This document shows positions 53,033 to 61,714 of a stretch of DNA of 64,000 nucleotides, piece by piece. Each line of letters begins with the position of its first letter. The stretch's first letter is position 1. The position numbers were made by a program, and so were the translations under genes. This DNA comes from an uncultured Prevotellaceae bacterium (GTDB taxonomy: Bacteria; Bacteroidota; Bacteroidia; Bacteroidales; Bacteroidaceae), in NCBI GenBank assembly GCA_900319385.1, contig ONOG01000001.1, positions 1-64,000 of the forward strand. Direction: 5' to 3'. The notes beneath the pieces are model-generated. The model was not told the DNA's origin, did no database searches, and saw only the letters and a program-made list of their open reading frames with translations.

Positions 53033-54085
53033 TTACCCTTTCCCCTTCTTCCACCTTCCGCTCAGCACGGGTACCTTCTCGACGTAGGGGACGAGCCAGG
53101 CACAGACCACCAGAGTGAGCATGAGCATCAGGATAAAGTCGTCCCAATGGTGGCGTATGCCGTGTCCGAAGAGATGGCGTGTCAGCTGATAGACATGCAT
53201 GACGATGTAGTGGACGACGAAGAACACCATCGAGTGCTCGCCGACGTAGTTGACAAGTGGTATGCGACGCTGCGGCAGGCAGAACAGCAGTCCCGATATG
53301 CCGCACAGGCACAGAACGTTCACCACCAAGGCACTCACCGGTCGCTTCAAGAATCGGTTGAAACTCATCTCGTATTCGCCGTGCGCATGGCGATTCAGCC
53401 AGATGAAGACTGCCACCATCAGCAGCGAAGCCAACAGCAGCACCCAGCGCCGCCACCTTCTGGCCTGTTCCTCCTTTGCCGTCGGTTGCGACGCCGTCGC
53501 GGCAAAGACCACCCGTCGCCACAGCTTTCCCAGCCAGAAGAAGAACACCCCCATGAACACGTTGTTGAGGCTCAGCCACAGCGGATTTCCCAGTTTCCAG
53601 AGTCCCCATCCCACGAGGGGAAACAGCAGCACGGCCCATTGCAGGCCCCGCACCTTTCCCATCAGGTGCATGACGACGTAAGCCGCGAAGAACGACAGCA
53701 GGAACCACAGCGGGGGGTTGCCGTACCACTGGCTTGTCTCCCACACATGGCTCCACTGCAGCCTGCGTATGTGCGGAGCGAAGCGTTCCTGGTCAATGAG
53801 CAGGAAACCGCCATAGACGATGCTGCCGATGATGCCCCACGACAGGTAGGGAACGAGCAGCCGTCGGGCGCGGTCCTTGACATACTGGCCCGTGTTGCCA
53901 GCCACCGTCTTGTTGAAGTAGCCGGCCTTGAAAAAGAAGAACGACATGAAGAAGAACGTCCACGCCATCATCTTGCCGCACCAATAGTCGGCGCGCATGC
54001 CGCACAAGCCTGCCACGTGCAGGGTGATCATGCGCAGGATGCACAGCCCGCACAGCAGGTCAAACGTATGGTTCCGTTCCTTCAT
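53033..54085 (-). CDS. acyltransferase family 3 membrane protein, 350 aa
   Basis: Paralogue of the protein at 48431-49456, sharing RNHTFDLLCGLCI, FFFFKAGYFNKT, RRLLVPYLSWG and IPLVNYVGEHSMVFFV. About ten membrane helices are visible, with an Ala/Lys-rich loop near 205-220 that the paralogue lacks. It probably acylates a cell-surface glycan, perhaps at a different position from its sister. It lies 8 bp after the small lipoprotein gene. Confidence 0.86.
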   Translation of the reverse strand: MKERNHTFDLLCGLCILRMITLHVAGLCGMRADYWCGKMMAWTFFFMSFFFFKAGYFNKTVAGNTGQYVKDRARRLLVPYLSWGIIGSIVYGGFLLIDQERFAPHIRRLQWSHVWETSQWYGNPPLWFLLSFFAAYVVMHLMGKVRGLQWAVLLFPLVGWGLWKLGNPLWLSLNNVFMGVFFFWLGKLWRRVVFAATASQPTAKEEQARRWRRWVLLLASLLMVAVFIWLNRHAHGEYEMSFNRFLKRPVSALVVNVLCLCGISGLLFCLPQRRIPLVNYVGEHSMVFFVVHYIVMHVYQLTRHLFGHGIRHHWDDFILMLMLTLVVCAWLVPYVEKVPVLSGRWKKGKG

Positions 54086-54093
54086 CCCGCCCC

Positions 54094-54657
54094 TTAGTTA
54101 TACATGTGTATCATCGTGCCGTCGTATCGGGTCTGGTATTGGTACAGGCCGCGTGGGGATGGGTGCAGCCCGTTCCCCTTGTCGATGATATAGGTGTCGT
54201 ACTCCAGGGCATAGACGATGCCGCAGTGCTCACACGTAGCCTGCGCACCCTTCACCGTCATGCGGTACTGAGCCTGGTCGCAGTTGGGGCAAGCCAGGTC
54301 GAAGCAGCACAGCAAGCCGTTGAAGTCTGTGCCCACAATCAGTCCGCCGCAGCCGAACTGGAAGTCCCTCTGCAGCGCATCCATGGCATACGGTTTGGAG
54401 CCTGTTTCGCTCTTCATTACGATGTCGCTGCCCACCTGGCGGATGGTGGCAAAGAGTCCGAACCCGCCCACCGCGGGCATCAGTTCGCTGTACGACATCA
54501 CGGTGAAGCCGCACATCACGCGGTATTTAGTCGAATACTTCCGTGTGGCCTCCCAGTCTTCTTTCTTGCAACCGCACAGCAGCAGGCACAGCAATGCGAC
54601 GACAGCCATGACGCGCTGCGCCGCAGAGAAGGTTTTAAGTCGTTTTTTTTCGTTCAT
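54094..54657 (-). CDS. lipoprotein with a zinc-ribbon or Rieske-like Cys motif, 187 aa
   Basis: Not recognised by name. A signal sequence (VMAVVALLCLLLCGC) with a lipobox Cys near residue 34 is followed by a soluble domain. That domain has a CPNCDQ pair and a CEHCG pair about 16-20 residues apart (LACPNCDQAQYRM, QATCEHCGIVYAL), which could bind zinc or an iron-sulfur centre. A true Rieske protein would need His in the pairs, and here the second position is His only in CEHC. The start MNEKKRLKT at 54657 avoids the repeat-encoded extension upstream. Confidence 0.7.
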   Translation of the reverse strand: MNEKKRLKTFSAAQRVMAVVALLCLLLCGCKKEDWEATRKYSTKYRVMCGFTVMSYSELMPAVGGFGLFATIRQVGSDIVMKSETGSKPYAMDALQRDFQFGCGGLIVGTDFNGLLCCFDLACPNCDQAQYRMTVKGAQATCEHCGIVYALEYDTYIIDKGNGLHPSPRGLYQYQTRYDGTMIHMYN

Positions 54658-54669
54658 TTCTATCTGTTT

Positions 54670-54787
54670 CATTCGCGCAATTCGTGCCATTCGTGGTTTC
54701 GCACGGCACATTTCATTCGCGTCATTCGTGCCATTCGTGGTTCTTCACGGCACATCTCATTCGCGTCATTCGCGTCATTCGTGGTTT
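54670..54787. repeat. 44-bp tandem repeat of CATTCG(C/T)G units
   Basis: Copies begin at 54670, 54714 and 54758 (period 44), each made of short CATTCGCG/CATTCGTG words followed by GGTT and CACGGCACAT. The array separates the aldo/keto reductase gene from the lipoprotein gene, and the last partial unit touches the reductase stop codon. Confidence 0.85.
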
Positions 54788-55757
54788 AGAAGGACAGTGC
54801 AGGGTCGGCCACGATAGCCTCGATGGCCTGCAGTTCGTCGGTCGAGAACGAGAGCTTGTCCAGTGTCTGGAGGTTGTTGTCCAGCTGTGCGACGCTCGAC
54901 GTGCCGATGATGACGCTGGTGACACGCGCATCGGCGAGCACCCATGCCAGGGCCATCTGTGCCAGCGACTGCCCACGCGCTTCGGCAATCTGCTGCAACT
55001 GTCGTGCGGCGGCGACGCGTTCGGGCGTCACCTGCGACTTTTGCAGGAAACCGCTCTGCTTGGCGGCGCGGCTTCCTTCGGGGATGCCGTTCAGGTATTT
55101 GCCCGTCAGCAGTCCCTGCGCCAGGGGCGAGAAGCAGATGACGCCGCTGCCCGAGTCGGCAGCCAGCTGGAAGTTCTGCCGCTGTGCCTTGCGGTCGAAG
55201 AGGGAGCAGCGGTACTGACTGAGCAGGCAGGGCACGTGGGCTTCCTTCAGTATCTTGTAGGCCAGCGCCTGCTCGGCGGGCGGATATTTCGAAATGCCGA
55301 CGTAGAGTGCCTTGCCCTGGTGTACGAGCTGGATGAGCGCTTCCATCGTCTCTTCCACTGGCGTGACGCCGTCGTAGCGGTGGCTGTAGAAGATGTCGAA
55401 GTAGTCCAGCCCCGTCCGGCGCAGGCTTTGGTCGCACGAGGCGATGATGTTTTTGCGCGACGACCCCGTGCCATAGACGCCAGGCCACATGTCGTGGCCG
55501 GCCTTCGAGGCGACGAACATCTCGTCGCGGTGGGATGCCAGCTGTTCGCGCAGGATGCGTCCGAAGTTCACCTCCGCACTGCCTGGCTCGGGACCGTAGT
55601 TGTTGGCGAGGTCGAAATGGCAGATGCCGGCGTCGAAGGCGCGCAGCAGCATCTGCGTCGCCACGCCGAAGTCATCGACCGAGCCGAAGTTGTGCCAGAG
55701 TCCGAGCGACAGGCGTGGCAGCTGCACGCCGCTGTGTCCGCAATAGGAGTAAAGCAT
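54786..55757 (-). CDS. aldo/keto reductase (YghZ/L-glyceraldehyde 3-phosphate reductase-like), 323 aa
   Basis: Cytoplasmic NADPH-dependent reductase with a TIM barrel. LSLGLWHNFG, then HFDLANNYGPEPGSAE (catalytic Asp and Tyr, about 48-63), SKAGHDMWPG with the catalytic Lys, and FYSHRYDG with His are all present. VIIGTSSVAQLDNN is the cofactor-site stretch near the C-terminus. The text GHDMWPGVYGTGSSRKNI is characteristic of the YghZ group. The start at 55757 lies 3 bp after the argH stop, suggesting co-transcription. The substrate is unknown. Confidence 0.9.
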   Translation of the reverse strand: MLYSYCGHSGVQLPRLSLGLWHNFGSVDDFGVATQMLLRAFDAGICHFDLANNYGPEPGSAEVNFGRILREQLASHRDEMFVASKAGHDMWPGVYGTGSSRKNIIASCDQSLRRTGLDYFDIFYSHRYDGVTPVEETMEALIQLVHQGKALYVGISKYPPAEQALAYKILKEAHVPCLLSQYRCSLFDRKAQRQNFQLAADSGSGVICFSPLAQGLLTGKYLNGIPEGSRAAKQSGFLQKSQVTPERVAAARQLQQIAEARGQSLAQMALAWVLADARVTSVIIGTSSVAQLDNNLQTLDKLSFSTDELQAIEAIVADPALSF

Positions 55758-55759
55758 GA

Positions 55760-57106
55760 TTAGGAGTTGAGAAGTTTCTCGAGCGAACGATCGACTTGTG
55801 CAAAGTCGAACTCGCTGCACACCTGGTCCATCAGTGCCGCGATGTGGTCGTTGCAGAGGTTGCCGATGGAGCCTTCGTGGGTGTGGTGCAGGTTTTTGTC
55901 GGGTGTGAAGCGTCCTGCCTCGATGTCGAGTCCGACCTGACGGTAGGCATCGCGGAAGGGAACGCCGTCGGCAGCCAGGCGGTTGACGGTCTCGACCGAG
56001 AACATCGGGTCGTAGATGGGGTTGTCGAGGATATGCTCGTTGACCGTGATGCGGTGGATGATGTAGGTTGCCATGCGCAGGCAGTCCTTCAGCTCGTCGA
56101 AGGCGGGGAGGAACGACTCCTTGATGATCTGCAGGTCGCGGAAGTAGCCGCTGGGCAGGTTGTTCATGATGAGCGTGATGGTCTGCGGCAGCGCCTGCAG
56201 TTTGTTGCATTTGGCCCGGATGAGTTCGAAGACGTCGGGGTTCTTCTTGTGGGGCATGATGCTGGAGCCGGTGGTGCAGTCGTCGGGCAAACGGACAAAG
56301 CCGAAGTTCTGGTTGGAGAACAGGCAGGCGTCGAAGGCGAGTTTTGCCACTGTGCCGGCGATGCTGGCGAGCGAGAAGGCGACGTTGCGCTCGGTCTTTC
56401 CACGGCCCATCTGGGCATAGACCACGTTGTAGTCCATCGAGGCGAAGCCGAGCAGGTCGGTGGTCATCTGGCGTCGCAGGGGGAAGGAGCTGCCGTAGCC
56501 GGCTGCCGAGCCGAGCGGGTTGCGGTTGGTGATGCGCCAGGCGGCGAGCAGGTACTGCATGTCGTCGACCAGGCTCTCGGCATAGGCGCCGAACCAAAGG
56601 CCGAAGCTCGACGGCATGGCGATCTGCAGATGGGTGTAGCCTGGCATGAGCACGTCGCGGTGGCGCTCACTCTGGGTGAGGAGCTCGTCGAAGAGCTGGC
56701 GTGTGAGCACGAAGACTTCGCGCAGCTGCTGGCGGATGTAGAGTTTGAGATCGACGAGCACCTGGTCGTTGCGCGAGCGTCCGCTGTGTATCTTCTTGCC
56801 GACGTCGCCCAGGCGGCGTGTGAGCAGCAGCTCGACCTGCGAGTGTACGTCCTCGACGCCTTCTTCGATGGTGAACTCGCCGCGTTCGCACTGGCAGTAG
56901 ATGTCGCGCAGGGCTTCGAGCAGCTGGTCGAGCTCCTGCTGTGTGAGCAGTCCGATGCTCTGGAGCATGGTGATGTGGGCCATGGAGCCGAGCACGTCGT
57001 AGGGCGCGAGGTAGAGGTCCATCTCGCGGTCGCGACCGATGGTGAATCGTTCGATTTCGTCGGTCATGCGGACCGACTTGGTCCACAGGTTGTCATTCTT
57101 GGTCAT
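55760..57106 (-). CDS. argH: argininosuccinate lyase, 448 aa
   Basis: Last step of arginine synthesis, splitting argininosuccinate into arginine and fumarate; the fumarate could feed the reductase encoded at 19.4-23.5 kb. The fumarase-superfamily signature GSSIMPHKKNPDVFE (about 277-291) is intact, as are HSGRSRNDQVLVDLKLY and PGYTHLQIAMP. The length is normal. Its start overlaps the SRPBCC gene stop by 14 bp. No other arginine gene is nearby. Confidence 0.95.
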   Translation of the reverse strand: MTKNDNLWTKSVRMTDEIERFTIGRDREMDLYLAPYDVLGSMAHITMLQSIGLLTQQELDQLLEALRDIYCQCERGEFTIEEGVEDVHSQVELLLTRRLGDVGKKIHSGRSRNDQVLVDLKLYIRQQLREVFVLTRQLFDELLTQSERHRDVLMPGYTHLQIAMPSSFGLWFGAYAESLVDDMQYLLAAWRITNRNPLGSAAGYGSSFPLRRQMTTDLLGFASMDYNVVYAQMGRGKTERNVAFSLASIAGTVAKLAFDACLFSNQNFGFVRLPDDCTTGSSIMPHKKNPDVFELIRAKCNKLQALPQTITLIMNNLPSGYFRDLQIIKESFLPAFDELKDCLRMATYIIHRITVNEHILDNPIYDPMFSVETVNRLAADGVPFRDAYRQVGLDIEAGRFTPDKNLHHTHEGSIGNLCNDHIAALMDQVCSEFDFAQVDRSLEKLLNS

Positions 57107-57578
57107 AGGGAATCATGCTGAGAGCGTCGGCCACCCGTTCGAGTCCCTCCTTGAGTGGCTTCTCGACCATCATCTTGATGAAGGGGTTGAGCGAGGCGTC
57201 GAGCGTGAGTTTCATTTTGGAGGACGATTCGCCGGTGGGCAGAACCTGGATCCAGAACTTGACGGGCACGGGCGACTGGGTGGCTTCGAACTTCACCATC
57301 TGTTGGGGTTGGCGCTCGGTGATTTGGATGGTAATCTTTCCGATGGGCGGAATCTCGACCGAGAGGGTGTCGGTGGTGAAGCTGAGGGTGTGCAGTTGCT
57401 TGCGTGCCTTCTCCAGCTGCTCGTCGGTCACTTTTCCGCTTGCCTTGATGCGTTCGACGGCTGCGGGGTCGTTGAGTTTCTCCTTCAGGACCTGGAGGTT
57501 GCTCAGGTCGGAGAGTTTGGTATAGACAGCTGCCTGCGAGGCTGCGATCTGCTTGATGCTGCTTTCGTATTTAGCCAT
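57093..57578 (-). CDS. SRPBCC-like (START/Bet v1 fold) protein, 161 aa
   Basis: Small cytoplasmic protein with a pattern of N-terminal helix, strand-rich middle (LSVEIPPIGKITIQITER, VPVKFWIQVLPTG) and long C-terminal helix (FIKMMVEKPLKEGLERVADAL) typical of SRPBCC ligand-binding proteins. An inserted helical stretch (about 30-65) follows the first helix. Ligand and role are unknown. It lies between pyrE and argH in the same direction, an order I believe is common in Bacteroidales. Confidence 0.75.
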   Translation of the reverse strand: MAKYESSIKQIAASQAAVYTKLSDLSNLQVLKEKLNDPAAVERIKASGKVTDEQLEKARKQLHTLSFTTDTLSVEIPPIGKITIQITERQPQQMVKFEATQSPVPVKFWIQVLPTGESSSKMKLTLDASLNPFIKMMVEKPLKEGLERVADALSMIPYDQE

Positions 57579-57638
57579 ACAATTATTTCAATTGTTCACT
57601 TTTCATTTTTTACTTTTCACTCTTCACTTTTCACTCTT

Positions 57639-58271
57639 TCAACTCTCCCAGTGTGCAGGGTCCTTGCGCCATTGGTGGAGCAGGGACAGGTGGGCTTCGG
57701 TGATGTAGCCGGTGTGCAGGGCTGCATTGACCACGGCGTCGTAGTTGGTCAGTGTGACCAGACGGACATCGGCCTTCTTGAATGCCTCGGCTGCCACGTC
57801 GAAGCCGTAGGTGTAGGAGGCCACCATGCCGACCACGTCGCAGCCGTTCTGGCGGATGGCCTCGACGGCCTTGAGGCTGCTGCCGCCGGTCGAGATCAGA
57901 TCTTCGACCACGACAACCTTCATGCCCGGCTTCAGCTCGCCCTCGATCAGGTTCTCGAGTCCGTGGTCCTTGGGCTTGGAGCGGACATAGACGAAGGGCA
58001 GGCCGAGGGCGTCGGCCACGAGAGCGCCCTGTGCGATGGCTCCCGTTGCCACACCAGCCACGGCGTCGGCGTCGGCAAACTGTTCGAGGATGATGCGCGT
58101 GAGTTCGATTTTGACGAACGAGCGCAGGTCGGGATAGGAAAGTGTCTTGCGGTTGTCGCAGTAGAAAGGCGACTTCCAGCCGCTGGCCCAGGTGAAGGGG
58201 TTCTCGGGCTGCAGCTTGATGGCTTTCACCTTCAGCAGTTTCTCTGCGAAGATGGTTTCAAGAGTCTTCAT
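57639..58271 (-). CDS. pyrE: orotate phosphoribosyltransferase, 210 aa
   Basis: Pyrimidine synthesis enzyme joining orotate to PRPP to give OMP. The PRPP-binding motif VVVVEDLISTGGSSLKAV (about 119-136) and the FTWASGWKSPFYCDNRKTL stretch near the N-terminus are diagnostic. The length is typical. It has its own -7 box (58298-58305) within the gap after the sirtuin gene, and a TTTTCAC-type tract separates it from the SRPBCC gene. Confidence 0.95.
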   Translation of the reverse strand: MKTLETIFAEKLLKVKAIKLQPENPFTWASGWKSPFYCDNRKTLSYPDLRSFVKIELTRIILEQFADADAVAGVATGAIAQGALVADALGLPFVYVRSKPKDHGLENLIEGELKPGMKVVVVEDLISTGGSSLKAVEAIRQNGCDVVGMVASYTYGFDVAAEAFKKADVRLVTLTNYDAVVNAALHTGYITEAHLSLLHQWRKDPAHWES

Positions 58272-58297
58272 TGTGTCGTTGTGTTGGGTATGGGGTG

Positions 58298-58305
58298 CAA
58301 ATTTA
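58298..58305 (-). promoter_or_regulatory. -7 box of pyrE
   Basis: TAAATTTG on the minus strand lies 27 bp before the pyrE start and just past the sirtuin stop codon. Confidence 0.55.
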
Positions 58306-58316
58306 CGAAAATATTT

Positions 58317-59012
58317 TCATCCGAGCAACTGGCAGAGCTCTTTCATGCCCTCGGAGGCCGTTTTCTGGATGACGTGGACCCGCATCGAGGGGTCGAGGTG
58401 GGCGGGTGCAGGGTCGATGAGGTAGGTGGAGCAGCGGGCAGACGCATAGTGGATGAGCCCTGCGGCAGGATAGACGTTGAGCGACGTGCCGACCACCACG
58501 AGGATGTCGGCCTGCTGCACGGCCTCGGCGGCAGGCTCGATCATCGGCACCGGTTCGCCGAACCACACGATGAAGGGGCGCAGCTGCGACCCGTCGCGGG
58601 CACGGTCGCCGATGTGGATGTCGGGTTGCTCGGGCGTGAGGGTGACGAGCTGCGAGGGATCGTTGGGCGAGAGGGTCGAAGTGGCCTTCATCAGTTCGCC
58701 GTGCAGGTGGATGATGTGGGACGAGCCGGCCCGCTCGTGCAGGTCGTCCACGTTCTGCGTGACGACGGTCACGTCGTAGTGCTGCTCCAGTTCGGCCACC
58801 AGTCGGTGCGCCTCGTTGGGGCGGACGTCGTGGAGCTGTCGGCGCCGTTCGTTATAGAATCGGATGACGAGTTCGGGGTCGGCTTCGTAGCCCTGGATGG
58901 ATGCCACCTGCATGACGGGGTACTGCTCCCAGAGCCCGCCCGAGTCGCGAAAGGTGGTGATGCCGCTCTCGGCCGAGATGCCGGCACCGGTGAGAAAGAC
59001 AATTCGTTTCAT
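58317..59012 (-). CDS. Sir2-family NAD-dependent deacylase without zinc cysteines, 231 aa
   Basis: Sirtuin that removes acyl groups from lysines with NAD. NAD-site motifs are FLTGAGISAESGITTFRD (about 6-23), VTQNVDDLHERAG (about 98-110), catalytic His in IIHLHGELM, and VVGTSLNVYPAA. The small domain, which usually carries two CxxC zinc pairs, has no cysteines here (ATSTLSPNDPSQLVTLTPEQ). This zinc-less form seems usual for Bacteroidetes. The -7 box TATCTTTG lies 41 bp upstream. Confidence 0.92.
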   Translation of the reverse strand: MKRIVFLTGAGISAESGITTFRDSGGLWEQYPVMQVASIQGYEADPELVIRFYNERRRQLHDVRPNEAHRLVAELEQHYDVTVVTQNVDDLHERAGSSHIIHLHGELMKATSTLSPNDPSQLVTLTPEQPDIHIGDRARDGSQLRPFIVWFGEPVPMIEPAAEAVQQADILVVVGTSLNVYPAAGLIHYASARCSTYLIDPAPAHLDPSMRVHVIQKTASEGMKELCQLLG

Positions 59013-59052
59013 ACGCGCGTACTATAATAAGGTATCAACTTCGTTTCAGCTA

Positions 59053-59060
59053 CAAAGATA
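59053..59060 (-). promoter_or_regulatory. -7 box of the sirtuin gene
   Basis: TATCTTTG on the minus strand fits the consensus; its -33 partner is less clear (TTTG at 16-base spacing). Confidence 0.5.
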
Positions 59061-59108
59061 AGGGAAATAATTGGAACAAAAGATGGAATATGAAAAAATT
59101 TCTGCAAC

Positions 59109-59400
59109 GCCGCAAACTTGCCTCTTCCACGCCGCAAACTGGCGCCCTCCGAACCTCAAACTTGCCTCTTCCACGATGCAAACCGGCGTCCTCCGCACCT
59201 CAAACTTGCCTCTTCCGCACCGAAGACTTCGGCCCTGCGCGGAGAAAACTCAAAACATCAATGGAATTTGTAGAAATATCAGTGGAATTTCTGAAAATAT
59301 CAATGGAATTTGTAGGAATATCAATGATATTTTGAGTTTTCTCCGCGCAGAAACTGACTTTCCACTGCGGCGTCGGCGGGTTTCGGGGGCGGCGGTGGCG
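59109..59400. repeat. composite repeat A, second copy
   Basis: Six 22-bp units step exactly at 59109, 59131, 59153, 59175, 59197 and 59219 (for example GCCGCAAACTTGCCTCTTCC). They end at a hairpin whose 21-bp arms (59235-59255 and 59330-59350) pair perfectly. The hairpin interior is made of 21-bp units of the type ATCAATGGAATTTGTAG. A G-rich flank follows, echoing the one after the first copy at 35158-35436. No gene is supported between 59013 and 59686. Confidence 0.85.
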
Positions 59401-59578
59401 AGTCGTGGGTGCTGTGGCGGTGGATTTCTGGTGCGGCGGGCTTGGGATCGGGGCGGAGGGTGGCGAGACGTGAGGTGGCGTTTTGTAACACCGATGTTGC
59501 AACTGACCGCCAAATTGTGTGCGGAAACGGCGTTGAGAGAGTTTTTTCTAAAAAAAAACTAAAAACGCTGTGCCTGTG

Positions 59579-59609
59579 TTGGCTATGTGAAAAAAAAGCC
59601 TTAACTTTG
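59579..59609 (+). promoter_or_regulatory. promoter of pckA
   Basis: TTG at 59579-59581, 20 bases, then TAACTTTG at 59602-59609. The leader to the ATG at 59687 is about 70 bases and ends AT-rich. Confidence 0.65.
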
Positions 59610-59686
59610 TGTCGCTTTTTAAGGTAAAAGCCATTTTCCGAGAGAAAGAGAATCGAAGAAACTTCATTATATTTTAAACAAAAACT

Positions 59687-61300
59687 ATGGCAACATTGGA
59701 TTTGCAGAAGTACGGCATCACCGGTTCGACCGTGATTGCCCACAACCCTTCCTATGAAGAGCTGTTCAAGGAAGAGACAAAGGCCGGCCTCGAAGGTTAC
59801 GAGGTAGGTCAGGTAACAGAACTCGGCGCTGTGAACGTCATGACCGGTATCTTCACCGGCCGTTCGCCTAAGGACAAGTACATCGTCGACGACGCCAACA
59901 GTCACAACAACGTGTGGTGGACTACCGAGGAGTACAAGAACGACAACCACCCCATGTCGGAAGACGTATGGGCAAAGGTGAAGGAAATCGCCATCAAGGA
60001 GCTGTCGAACAAGCAGCTGTACGTCGTTGATGCCTTCTGCGGCGCCAACGAGGCTACACGTCTGGCCGTCCGCTTCATCGTCGAAGTGGCTTGGCAGGCA
60101 CACTTTATCAAGAACATGTTCATCCAGCCCACAGAAGAGGAGCTGAAGAACTTCGAGCCGAACTTCGTCATCTACAACGCATCGAAGGCCAAGGTTGACA
60201 ACTACAAGGAGCTGGGCCTGAACTCGGAGACTTGCGTCGCCTTCAACACCACCAGCCGCGAGCAATGCATCATCAACACATGGTACGGCGGCGAGATGAA
60301 GAAGGGAATGTTCTCGATGCAGAACTACTATCTGCCCCTCCAGGGCATCGCTTCGATGCACTGCTCGGCCAACACCGACATGGAAGGAAAGAACACTGCC
60401 ATCTTCTTCGGCCTCTCCGGAACCGGTAAGACCACACTCTCGACCGACCCGAAGCGTCTGCTCATCGGCGACGACGAGCACGGCTGGGACGACGAAGGCG
60501 TCTTCAACCTCGAAGGCGGCTGCTACGCCAAGGTCATCAACCTCGACAAGGACAGCGAGCCCGACATCTACAACGCCATCCGTCGCGACGCCCTGCTGGA
60601 GAACGTAACGGTTGACAAGGACGGCAAGATTGACTTTGCCGACAAGAGCGTGACCGAGAACACACGTGTCAGCTACCCCATCAACCACATCGAAAAGATT
60701 GCTCAGAAGGTGAATGGCAAGAGCTCCGGTCCCGATGCCAAGAACGTCATCTTCCTCTCGGCCGACGCCTTCGGCGTGCTGCCCCCCGTATCGATCCTCA
60801 CACCCGAGCAAACGAAGTACTACTTCCTCAGCGGCTTCACTGCTAAGCTCGCCGGCACAGAGCGCGGCATCACCGAGCCCACACCGACCTTCTCGGCTTG
60901 CTTCGGCCAGGCATTCCTCGAACTGCACCCCACAAAGTACGCAGAGGAACTGGTGAAGAAGATGGAAAAGAGCGGTGCCAAGGCCTATCTGGTGAACACC
61001 GGTTGGAACGGTACGGGCAAGCGCATCTCGATCAAGGATACGCGCGGCATCATCGACGCCATCCTCGGCGGCGCCATCCTCTCGGCTCCTACCAAGAAGA
61101 TTCCTTACTTCAACTTCGAAGTGCCCACGCAGCTCGACGGCGTGGCATGGGGCATCCTTGATCCTCGCGACACGTATCAGAACCGTGCCGAGTGGGACGA
61201 GAAGGCTCGCGACCTCGCTGCCCGCTTCATCAAGAACTTCAAGAAGTACGAAGGCAACGAGGCTGGTAAGGCTCTCGTAGCTGCCGGTCCTCAGCTCTAA
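59687..61300 (+). CDS. pckA: phosphoenolpyruvate carboxykinase (ATP), 537 aa
   Basis: Interconverts oxaloacetate and phosphoenolpyruvate with ATP/ADP. In succinate-forming Bacteroidales it commonly runs toward oxaloacetate, feeding malate, fumarate and the Frd complex; direction here is inferred. The kinase P-loop [12 protein letters not shown] (about 243-254), metal-binding [10 protein letters not shown] and the substrate loop [14 protein letters not shown] are complete. The length is typical. It is a single-gene unit with its own promoter and a strong terminator 140 bp downstream. Confidence 0.97.
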   Translation: MATLDLQKYGITGSTVIAHNPSYEELFKEETKAGLEGYEVGQVTELGAVNVMTGIFTGRSPKDKYIVDDANSHNNVWWTTEEYKNDNHPMSEDVWAKVKEIAIKELSNKQLYVVDAFCGANEATRLAVRFIVEVAWQAHFIKNMFIQPTEEELKNFEPNFVIYNASKAKVDNYKELGLNSETCVAFNTTSREQCIINTWYGGEMKKGMFSMQNYYLPLQGIASMHCSANTDMEGKNTAIFFGLSGTGKTTLSTDPKRLLIGDDEHGWDDEGVFNLEGGCYAKVINLDKDSEPDIYNAIRRDALLENVTVDKDGKIDFADKSVTENTRVSYPINHIEKIAQKVNGKSSGPDAKNVIFLSADAFGVLPPVSILTPEQTKYYFLSGFTAKLAGTERGITEPTPTFSACFGQAFLELHPTKYAEELVKKMEKSGAKAYLVNTGWNGTGKRISIKDTRGIIDAILGGAILSAPTKKIPYFNFEVPTQLDGVAWGILDPRDTYQNRAEWDEKARDLAARFIKNFKKYEGNEAGKALVAAGPQL

Positions 61301-61440
61301 GAAAGTGAAAAGTGAAAAGTGGAAAGTGAAAATGGCTGCGTGTCGAAAGCGGCAGGACAGTGTTTTTAACTTTTGACTCTTAACTCATCACTTACGAAAC
61401 ACCAATTTCTCCCCGATTCTCCAAAGAATCATTTTCTTGG

Positions 61441-61474
61441 GCAAGCCCGTTGCGAAACGGGCTTGCTTTTTTTT
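61441..61474 (+). terminator. intrinsic terminator of pckA
   Basis: GCAAGCCCGTT at 61441-61451 pairs perfectly with 61456-61466 around a GCGA loop and is followed by T8. The region 61301-61440 before it begins with GTGAAAA repeats; 61475-61640 shows nothing recognisable. Confidence 0.92.
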
Positions 61475-61650
61475 CTGCTCGTCAGGCGGTGCAGCGTCAG
61501 CAATCGAAAGAGCTTTGGGCATGATGAAGCGGATGACACGGAGAAGGGAAGCGTGAACCCCGTGTTGCCAGTGCCAAAAGCCACATTCGACCGATTGGGG
61601 ATGCCATGACAGGAGTCTAAGTGAAAAAACCGTTAAACTTTCCTTATTAT

Positions 61651-61681
61651 TTTGCCAGTCGGAACATTTGTGCTAACTTTG
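61651..61681 (+). promoter_or_regulatory. promoter of the secreted-protein pair
   Basis: TTTG at 61651-61654, 19 bases, then TAACTTTG at 61674-61681, a full consensus match about 34 bp before the ATG at 61715. Confidence 0.8.
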
Positions 61682-61714
61682 CCGCGAATATTCACATTTA
61701 ATACTAACTAAGGT

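Noticed and set aside
54786..56597. 603-codon frame joining the aldo/keto reductase to an upstream extension
   Set aside because: The extension is out-of-frame translation of argH; the reductase begins at 55757.
58317..59012. Sirtuin judged defective because it lacks zinc cysteines
   Set aside because: NAD and catalytic motifs are intact, and the zinc-less form appears to be the usual state in Bacteroidetes, so it is annotated as functional.
59071..59562. Plus-strand open frame of 163 codons across composite repeat A
   Set aside because: The frame stays open because the units are 21 bp (multiple of 3) and lack stops; the first copy of the element does not preserve the same protein.
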